Shown: in pieces, positions 18,224-26,600 of the stretch
Layout: each line of letters opens with the position of its first letter
Numbering within the stretch: position 1 is the first letter of the stretch
From: a virus
IMG/VR virus record: IMGVR_UViG_3300010157_000040
Coordinates: 44,698 to 108,697 of that record
Length of the DNA stretch: 64,000 nucleotides
Strand: one strand, 5' to 3'
Notes under the pieces: generated by a model
Told to the model about the DNA's origin: nothing
The model's database searches: none
The model's input: the letters and a program-made list of their open reading frames with translations, nothing else
Made by a program: the position numbers and the translations under genes

Positions 18224-20527
18224 ATGTTTTATAAAGTAAAAATTAAAAAAGTTCCAAAAGCAAAAGTTGGATACCAAGTACAAGGTTCATTAGCTAATGA
18301 TGTTCCTGCAATGGGTGGTGCAGATTATAATTCCTATATGGGAGTTCCTAATCCAAAAGTAAAAAAAGTTTTACAACCTGTTCCAAGAGAAGAAGCTAAT
18401 TTAGAAGCTGAGAAAGGTGAAACAGTTATTGGAAACATAGATGGTTCTATGATGCCATCATTATATACTATTGGTGGTAAACGACATGTAAATGGAGGTA
18501 CACCACTTAATCTTCCTGATGATAGTTTTATTTTTAGTGATACTAAATCTATGATGATATCTGATCCACTTATACTAAAGATGTATAACAAACCTGTTAA
18601 GAAAGGTGGTTATACTCCGGCAGAATTATCAAAGCAATTTGATATGAATAGATACAGGAAGATTTTACAAGATCCAAATTCTGATTCAATTGACAGAAAG
18701 ACTGCAGAAATGATGATCAAAAACTATGTAATGAAACTTGGTGCATTAGCATTAGCACAAGAATCTAAAAAAGGTTTTCCACAAGGTATACCAGAAATTG
18801 CTAAACCATATATGGAAGCAAATAAAATTAGTGAAGATCAACTTATGCCACAAAAAGCAAAAGAAGAAGCAAGTGAATCTCCACAACAAGAACAACAAGA
18901 GTCTGCAGGTCATGATATGCAAGAAGGTGAAGCACCAACAGAAATGCCTGATGGTTCTCCTGTTGCTATGCCAGGTTCTATGGAAGAATCTGTAGCACCA
19001 GAACAAGCACCAGAACAAACTATGGAACAACCTACCATGGAACAGATGCAAGAAGCTCCTATGGCAGCTTATGGTATGCAAATGGGTGGTTATGATACTT
19101 ATGGAACATATGCTTTTGGTGGTAACTTATACAAAGCAAAAGATGGTATTATTACACCATATGGACAAGCAAATACTACACAAGGTAATGTTACTCCAAT
19201 GAAAACTGATGATAAATTTAGTTCTACTGGACTTGCACTTCCTGATTATTTAAAATCTTGGGAAACAAACATACCTGGTATAAGTACTAATATGTCAGAA
19301 GGTGATGCACAAAAAGCAATGTATGAGTGGTCATTAAAAAATAATCCAGATGCTATTAGAAACATGTGGGGAACACATGGTCTTACAGCACAAGGAATGA
19401 AATTAAGAGATCAAAGAGCATTATCTACTAATGGTACAGGTACATTTACTGCAGAACAATTAAAAGATCCTGCATTACTTGCAAAATTACAAGCATCATA
19501 TGTAGATAAAAAGTTTGGTGTTAGACAGTTAGATCCTAATAAACCACCACCACCACCAGAAGGTCCATGTCAATGTACAGATCCAACTGGAAAAATAGGT
19601 CCGTATAAACCAATGGTTAATGGTAAATGTTCATGTGAACCATCTACAACTATAAAAACATGTGTGTGTACTAAAGAAGATGGTACTGAGTATGATCCAG
19701 GTAAAGATGCTGATGGTAATTGTAAAGAGTGTGAAGAAGTAATACCACCTGATACAAAGTATCCACCAGCTCCTCCTGCAGGACCTGCAAAATGGTGGTT
19801 ACAAGATACTGTAAATAGTATGGGTGCATTTGGTGATTTAGCTAGTATAAAAAAACAAATGCCATGGGAAGCTGCAGTAAAACTTGAAAAACCAAGACCT
19901 GTATTTGAAAATAAAGATAGAGAACTTGCTGCACAAGCAGAACAAGCCGCAATTGCAACTGATGCAGCTGCAGGTTTTGCAGGTGGTGCACAACAATTAG
20001 GTTCTAGAACTTCTGGTATTCAGGGTAATGCAGCAGCACAAGCAGCAAATACAAGTGCTAGAGTTAATAATACTAATGTTAACATAGCAAATCAATTTGA
20101 AGGTCAAAGAACAGGTATTGCTAATCAAGAATCTATGTTAAACTCACAAATGAGAGGTAGAGTATATGATAAAAATGTAATTGCAAACCAACAATTTGAT
20201 AATTCTAAACTTGCTGCAAGAGGTAACTTAAGACAAAATTATAACACAGGAGTTACAAATAAGTGGAAGACAGATGCAATGAATCAAATGACACCTAACT
20301 ATCAAGTTGATCCAAGTTCTGGAGGTAGAGTACATTATACTCCTACTGATAAGACAATAGATAAAACTGCACAACAAGAAACATTAAATTCATTTATTGA
20401 TAGTATCCGTGATGAACCTATAGAAATTCAAAAATTGTTAATCAAACAAAAGTATGGAAAAATGGGTGGACAGATGTTTGAACATGGTGGTTTTGTGTAC
20501 ACAGTATTCCCTGCAGTAACATTATAA
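18224..20527 (+). CDS. Virion cargo-type protein with Cys-rich insert
   Basis: A 767-aa protein. The N-terminal 130 residues form an ordered block with GETVIGNIDGSMMPSLYTIG, GGKRHVNGGTP and LNLPDDSFIFSDT, a style I associate with conserved crAss-like cargo proteins. A Glu/Gln/Pro/Met-rich linker follows (about 215-285). Residues about 445-510 hold a Cys-rich module after a poly-Pro run: CQC, CSC, CVC and CKEC spaced through Gly/Asp-rich loops, possibly zinc-binding or disulfide-bonded. The last part is helical and Ala/Gln/Asn-rich, ending in KMGGQMFEHGGFVYTVFP. Gly-Gly motifs match those in the two preceding proteins. It starts nine bases after the previous stop. Function unknown; virion location inferred. 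Confidence 0.55.
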   Translation: MFYKVKIKKVPKAKVGYQVQGSLANDVPAMGGADYNSYMGVPNPKVKKVLQPVPREEANLEAEKGETVIGNIDGSMMPSLYTIGGKRHVNGGTPLNLPDDSFIFSDTKSMMISDPLILKMYNKPVKKGGYTPAELSKQFDMNRYRKILQDPNSDSIDRKTAEMMIKNYVMKLGALALAQESKKGFPQGIPEIAKPYMEANKISEDQLMPQKAKEEASESPQQEQQESAGHDMQEGEAPTEMPDGSPVAMPGSMEESVAPEQAPEQTMEQPTMEQMQEAPMAAYGMQMGGYDTYGTYAFGGNLYKAKDGIITPYGQANTTQGNVTPMKTDDKFSSTGLALPDYLKSWETNIPGISTNMSEGDAQKAMYEWSLKNNPDAIRNMWGTHGLTAQGMKLRDQRALSTNGTGTFTAEQLKDPALLAKLQASYVDKKFGVRQLDPNKPPPPPEGPCQCTDPTGKIGPYKPMVNGKCSCEPSTTIKTCVCTKEDGTEYDPGKDADGNCKECEEVIPPDTKYPPAPPAGPAKWWLQDTVNSMGAFGDLASIKKQMPWEAAVKLEKPRPVFENKDRELAAQAEQAAIATDAAAGFAGGAQQLGSRTSGIQGNAAAQAANTSARVNNTNVNIANQFEGQRTGIANQESMLNSQMRGRVYDKNVIANQQFDNSKLAARGNLRQNYNTGVTNKWKTDAMNQMTPNYQVDPSSGGRVHYTPTDKTIDKTAQQETLNSFIDSIRDEPIEIQKLLIKQKYGKMGGQMFEHGGFVYTVFPAVTL

Positions 20528-20561
20528 ACTTTTAAGATTTAGTAAACTTAAAAAATTTTAA

Positions 20562-20576
20562 TATATTTATACTATA
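20562..20576 (+). promoter_or_regulatory. Shared AT motif before the 1031-aa gene (candidate phage promoter)
   Basis: TATATTTATACTATA lies 14 bases before the ATG at 20591 in a 63-base gap. It matches the elements at 12407 and 40403 at 13 of 15 positions each. Confidence 0.4.
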
Positions 20577-20590
20577 TATAAAGACAAATT

Positions 20591-23500
20591 ATGGCAACGT
20601 ATTTACAAGGTGTCACAGATTACATTCCTCAATTTCAGCCGTTTCAACCGGACCTGAATTTCTATTCTAATATTTTACAGACTAAACAAAGTCAGTATGA
20701 TACTAATTGGAAAGCATTAAACACAATGTATAGTCAGTATTATAATGCTGACCTTACAAGAACTGAAAATGCTGATAAGAAAGATCAATATATAAAAGGA
20801 ATAGACTTTAATTTAAAAAGAGTATCTCAATTAGATTTATCATTAGAACAAAATGTAGATCAAGCTACACAAGTATTTAAACCATTTTATCAAGATAAAG
20901 GTTTAATGAAAGATATGGCATGGACTAAAAATTATAATGCTGCAGTTGGAAGAGCTGAATCTTTAAAAACTGCATATGATGATAAACAAAGAGGTCAATA
21001 CTGGGCAACAGGAGTAACTGAATTAAATTATCTTAAAGATGAATTTAAAAATACTACTTCAGACAAAGCAATGAATTTTGGTAATGTTAGTTACACACCT
21101 TATGTAAATGTAAGTGAAAAAGCACAAAAAATTGCAAAAGACTTTGGTAATATGGAAACACCAAGTTTTAGTAAAGATGGAAAATTTATTTTAAAAACTA
21201 AAAATGGTGAACAATTAATTGAACCACTTAGTAAATTATTTGAATCTAGATTAGGAGATGATCCTTCTGTACAAGCTTTATATAAAACACAAGCATATGT
21301 AAATAGAAAAGATTATGCATATTCTAATGCTGCTCAATTTAATGGAGACAAGAATGCTGCAGAAATGAAATATCTTGAAACTAGTTTTACTTTACTTAAA
21401 GAAAAAAGTACTGCAAGATATAATGCATTAAAAGAAAATTCACAAGGGTATACTGATAAGATAGCAAATTTACAAAAACAAGTAGATGATAAAACTGCTT
21501 CTCCAGAAATACAAAAACAACTTGCTGATTTAAAAATGAATAAAGATATTAATGACAAAGTATTAACAAGATCTGAAGAAGAACAAAAAACATTAAATGG
21601 TGGACAGTCAAGTACTGCTACTACAACTACCGGTTTTGTTAATCCTTATGGAGATTTAGAATCTTTAAGATGGAAAGTAGATAATGGTATGGCATCTACA
21701 TTAATGCAAAAAGATTTAAATGAATCTGCACAATTATTTGCTTATAGTAATTATAAACAAGATATTGAAGCAAATCCATATGCTGTATTAGAAGAAAAAA
21801 ATAGATTTAGTATGCAACAAATTGCTGCAAGAAATGCAGGTTTAGAGCGTGCTGTTAAATTAAAAGTTGCAGGTGATGCAAAAAATACTTTGAATGCTGC
21901 AAGAATAGCTGCCGGAACACATTACTTAGATGAAGAAACAGGTCAAGTAGTACCATATGAAGCATTTCAAAATATAATCAGTGAACCTTCTGATCAAGCA
22001 CATACTGACAAGTTAAACTTAAAAGAAACTAGTAAACGTATAAATGATGTTCAAGCACAGACTACAGGTATACCTTATCTAAAAAATACTGTAGGTTTAA
22101 TACAAAAACTTGTTACAGAACATTCAATGACTCAACAAGAAGCATCTGCAATTTTAGGTTATGATAAAAATCCTAATATTTCTTTAGATAGTTTTAGTAA
22201 AAAATTAGATAAGTATGGTGTTAATTGGATGCGTAATGAAGTTGGTGCTAAAAACTTACATCAGATAGAAAAAGAAATGACTACTTGGTTAGGTCGTAAT
22301 AGTGAACAGTCTGGTTTAAATAGTGAACAATATCAAGCATACAGAAAATCTGCAATTAGATTTGATGATTATACAAAGTATTTAAAAGAAGATCATGAAT
22401 GGAGAAAAACAACTTCATTTGAAGTAGAAAGAGAGTTAAGAAAACAAGGTCTACATGGTGCTGATTATTTATATGACAATGGAGGTAATCTTAGAACAAG
22501 AGAAGAATTCATTGATATAATGGAAAAGAAAGGTAAGATTGATTCTCAAGAAAGTAAACATGAAATTATTGTTTCAAAAATAGATAAGTTGGCTAATGAA
22601 AAACATAAGTTATTAGAAGATAGATATAATAATGGTAAGCATTTTAAAAATGGAATTGAAGCTCAACAAGCATTACATAAAGCAAATGATTCTGAATTAA
22701 AAGCATTTGATCAAGAAATAATTAAATTACGTCATCAATTACCAGAAAATTTAAGAAATGGTTATGAAATGGGTAAGATTAAAGGAAACATGTATGATAA
22801 TTATGAAGCTTTAGTAAATGCAGCTGGTAAAGTATATACAAGTGGTAGAATTAAAAAACCATTACCTGGAATGGCACAGTTTGGTGAAATGGAAGGTACT
22901 GGTACATTTGCTCCACGTGTAAATACAATATTAGTAAATCCTAAAGGTCATGGACCTACATCAGTATTTGCTGGTGAAGTATTCAGAGATTTAGATAATA
23001 ATATAGACTGGGGTGACAATACTAAAAATAGAGCATCATTTAGAGGATTTAATAAAGGTTCATGGGATAACCATAGTAATGGTGATTTAAATAGTACTTT
23101 TAGACAAGTATATGAAGCAATGCGTAATGAACAAAATACTGCAAAATCTAAAATGGGTAACTATAAAATTACAGTATCTCCACTTGCTGCAGGTTCAATA
23201 AATAAAGTTGCTATAGTTATTAAACCAGATTTAACATGGTTAAAAACTCAAGTATATAATGTTGATAAAGATGGTAATCAAAATAGTCCAGGAACAATTA
23301 GTTATGAGCAATTTAAAAATATATCAACATATGGTATGAACATGATTACTGATGCTAAAAATATGACAAACAGTTTATATACTACTGCATACCAAAGTCC
23401 ATTACAATCTTATGTAGATCATCATGAAGGTGGTTATGTTTATACTGATCCATTAAATCCTAATTATAATTTAACTATTCAAAAAGGTGCAAAAGGTGGT

Positions 23501-23686
23501 GGTGATTATATGCAAACAATTAATTATCAAACTTGGAACCCAAATACAAATTCATATGATAATCAAACAGTAGTAGATAATTCAACTGTTTTTGGAGCAA
23601 ATTTGGAAAACAGTAGAGATGATTTTACACAATGGATAGATAATATGAAAATCCAGAATAAACTTATAGCCAATGGCAACTACTGA
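20591..23686 (+). CDS. Large helical virion/cargo protein (1031 aa)
   Basis: A 1031-aa soluble protein, strongly helical, with charged coiled-coil-like stretches (about 255-330 and 600-720). The N-terminus (MATYLQGVTDYIPQFQPFQP) resembles starts of internal virion proteins in crAss-like phages, where a DYIPQ.QPF-type opening is followed by long helices. No enzyme motif was found. The gene begins a transcription or translation unit after a 63-base gap with the shared AT motif, and its 3' end overlaps the next gene by 14 bases. It immediately precedes the giant RNA-polymerase-associated genes and is probably a companion cargo protein; this is inference from position. Confidence 0.55.
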   Translation: MATYLQGVTDYIPQFQPFQPDLNFYSNILQTKQSQYDTNWKALNTMYSQYYNADLTRTENADKKDQYIKGIDFNLKRVSQLDLSLEQNVDQATQVFKPFYQDKGLMKDMAWTKNYNAAVGRAESLKTAYDDKQRGQYWATGVTELNYLKDEFKNTTSDKAMNFGNVSYTPYVNVSEKAQKIAKDFGNMETPSFSKDGKFILKTKNGEQLIEPLSKLFESRLGDDPSVQALYKTQAYVNRKDYAYSNAAQFNGDKNAAEMKYLETSFTLLKEKSTARYNALKENSQGYTDKIANLQKQVDDKTASPEIQKQLADLKMNKDINDKVLTRSEEEQKTLNGGQSSTATTTTGFVNPYGDLESLRWKVDNGMASTLMQKDLNESAQLFAYSNYKQDIEANPYAVLEEKNRFSMQQIAARNAGLERAVKLKVAGDAKNTLNAARIAAGTHYLDEETGQVVPYEAFQNIISEPSDQAHTDKLNLKETSKRINDVQAQTTGIPYLKNTVGLIQKLVTEHSMTQQEASAILGYDKNPNISLDSFSKKLDKYGVNWMRNEVGAKNLHQIEKEMTTWLGRNSEQSGLNSEQYQAYRKSAIRFDDYTKYLKEDHEWRKTTSFEVERELRKQGLHGADYLYDNGGNLRTREEFIDIMEKKGKIDSQESKHEIIVSKIDKLANEKHKLLEDRYNNGKHFKNGIEAQQALHKANDSELKAFDQEIIKLRHQLPENLRNGYEMGKIKGNMYDNYEALVNAAGKVYTSGRIKKPLPGMAQFGEMEGTGTFAPRVNTILVNPKGHGPTSVFAGEVFRDLDNNIDWGDNTKNRASFRGFNKGSWDNHSNGDLNSTFRQVYEAMRNEQNTAKSKMGNYKITVSPLAAGSINKVAIVIKPDLTWLKTQVYNVDKDGNQNSPGTISYEQFKNISTYGMNMITDAKNMTNSLYTTAYQSPLQSYVDHHEGGYVYTDPLNPNYNLTIQKGAKGGGDYMQTINYQTWNPNTNSYDNQTVVDNSTVFGANLENSRDDFTQWIDNMKIQNKLIANGNY

Positions 23687-26600
23687 TGTTGATGCAGGAT
23701 TTAATTCATTAGATCCTTTAGGTCCTGAATATGGTAAAATAAATGCACCTTTATTAGATAGTAAAGGTGTTGCACCTTTTGAAGGTGACAAAATAAAAAT
23801 GCCAGAAATTAATTTCCCGGTTACTCCAAGTTTTGGTAGTAGTTTGGATATGCCGCAACATAATGTTAGAACGGCAATTGTAGGTTCACCACCTAATAAA
23901 CCAGGTGGTAATAAACCATTTGATTATAATGCTTTTGTTAAAGGTACTAAAGATCAATTAAGAGGTCAACTACAAACTAGTCAAGATAAAAGTTCATATG
24001 GTAAAATATATTCTTATGATGCAGGTCCAGATGGTAATGCATTCTATAAAAGATATCAAGCATATGGTCAAGATACATTTGACAAAATTGGTTTCTCACC
24101 ATTAAGAGATAATGAAGCAGTATTTAATTCCCGTACTACTATGTGGGATGACCATAAAAGAATGATGCAACATTCATTCTGGCCATTGTTTGGTAGAGGT
24201 TTCATTGCTGGTCCACAGAGTTTATGGAAAATGGCACAGGGAGATTTTACTAGTACAGATACTGAAGATGCAAGAGCATATGCAGATGCTGCTGCTATAG
24301 GTCAAACTACCAAAGGTGGTGTAATGGGTTTTACAAACAATATGTTAATGAACTTTGGTTATTCTGCAGGTATTATGTCTGAAGCAATAATAGAAGAAGC
24401 AGTAGGTACATTAGTTGCACCTGAAACATTAGGAGGTAGTTTCTTTCTTACTACTGCAAATGCTGCAAAGAATACCATGAAAGCAATAAAAGGATTAGAT
24501 ATTGCAGTTGATGGATATAAAGCAGTTAATACAACTTTAAAAGCAGTTGATAATATAAATGATGCAAGAAATTTTTGGAAATCTGCAGCAAATGTTGCTA
24601 AGATGGATTTTAGTCCAATTAAAAATACAGTAACTGCATTAACAAGTTTAGGTAAAACTGTTGAAAAAGGTGATCAAGTATACAACTTAACTAATTTAGC
24701 TAAGATGTATAAAACTGCTGGTGGTTTTTATAAAGATGTTAGAGGTTTTAATATGGCTTTATCTGAAGCTAGACTTGAAGCAGGAATGGTAGAAAATCAA
24801 ATTTATGATAATGGTTACAATGCATATTATAATAAATTTGGTGAAGCACCGGATAATAAAGCACAATATGCTTTACTTAAAGAAGCTAAGAAAGGTTCAT
24901 TAGATACATTGTATTGGAACACGGCATTAATTTATGGATCTAATGCAATTACTTTCCCAAATATTATGGGACCTAAAGGTGGTGTTGCTGGATTTATGAA
25001 AAATACTATTAAGGAATTTACAGAAGTAGGTGGTGGTAAATTTGGTAATTTGGGTAAAGTTGTTTATGATCAAAGCAAAAAATTATTTGCTTTTAAAAAA
25101 AATAATCTTATTAACATGGTTAAAGACTATGGAAGACAACCATTATATAAATCAGTTAAAGGTACTGTAGGTTATTTTAAATCAAATTTTACAGAAGGTA
25201 TTCAAGAAAGTTTACAGGAAGTTATTTCTGGAGCAAATGAAAAATATTATTCTGATGCATATGATAGAGCAGTAATAAGATCACATGAATATGCTAAAGG
25301 TGTTAGTAGATATAATGTAGAATCACAAGGTGCAAAATCTAAAGGTGAGTATTATAAAGAAGAATTAAAAAATCAAAAAACTGGTCAAGGATTTGAAACT
25401 TTTGCTTCAGGTTTTTTCATGGGTATGTTAGCAACACCACTTAATGCAGCTATACCACATATGTTTGTAGGATACAATAGAGTATTTAATCCAAAAGCAT
25501 ATCAAGAATTTAAAACAGAAAAATTAAATATTACCAAGAATGTAGTAAATAATCTTAATGCAATTGACATGAAAGATTTTTTAGATTCAAAAATATTTAA
25601 TTATGCAACACAAGATGCAGTTGCAAGTATTAAGAATACTGGTACAAAGAAAGAAGCACATGATGCTGATTTAGATGGTTTCTTATCTCAAATGAATCAT
25701 GTAAATCAAATGGGTGCAATGGGTGTATTTAGAGATAAACTAAATGAACTTAAACAACTTACACCTGAAGAGTTTGAAGATAACATTCCTAATATTCCTA
25801 AAGGTGAAGGTGCTAAGTATCAAGCTAAAATAGATGATGTTGTAAAGAAAACTGAAAGAATAGAACAGAGATATAAGTATTATCAAGATAAACATCCTAA
25901 TCCAATATCAAATGATAATCTTCCACCAAAAAATACTCCAGAGTATGAAGATGCAGTTTCATTATATCATGCATGGAATAGAGGTGTTGAAAATGCAATT
26001 TATTTTAATGAAGCATTTGAAGATGGAATGAAAAGAAAAGTAGATATTCAAGGTAGATTTTTAGAACAATCACCATTGAAGTCTATGACACATAGAGATA
26101 GTGAAGTTATATTTCAACCAAAAGAATTAAAAAAAGAAATTGGTTTTCTTAAAAATGAAATTGATACATTAAAAACTTTAAGTGATCCTGAATCAAAACA
26201 AGAGTTAATTTCTAAAGAAAAGAAATTAGCAGCAATGGAAAAATTAGAAAAAGGATCAAGTTCATTTAGTAATTTTTTTAATAGATATCAGAATACTGAT
26301 CAGATTAGAAAAATGTTACAAGAACAAAAAGGTGGTGAAGAAGTAACTGATGAAGAAGTTGAAGCTGTATTAGATAATGTATTAGGAGAATTTTCAGATG
26401 ATAATAAAATAAAAGTAACTTCTGATTATGAATCAGCATTTAAAGGTTATTTAAAAACTACAGCTGAATTAAATGATGATTATTTATTTGATCAAAAAGT
26501 AGATGAATCATTTGCATTATTAATGGATCATCATAAGTTAGATCATGAATCTAAAGGTTTAATGAAATATATCAATCTATTACATGATCCGGGAGGATTT

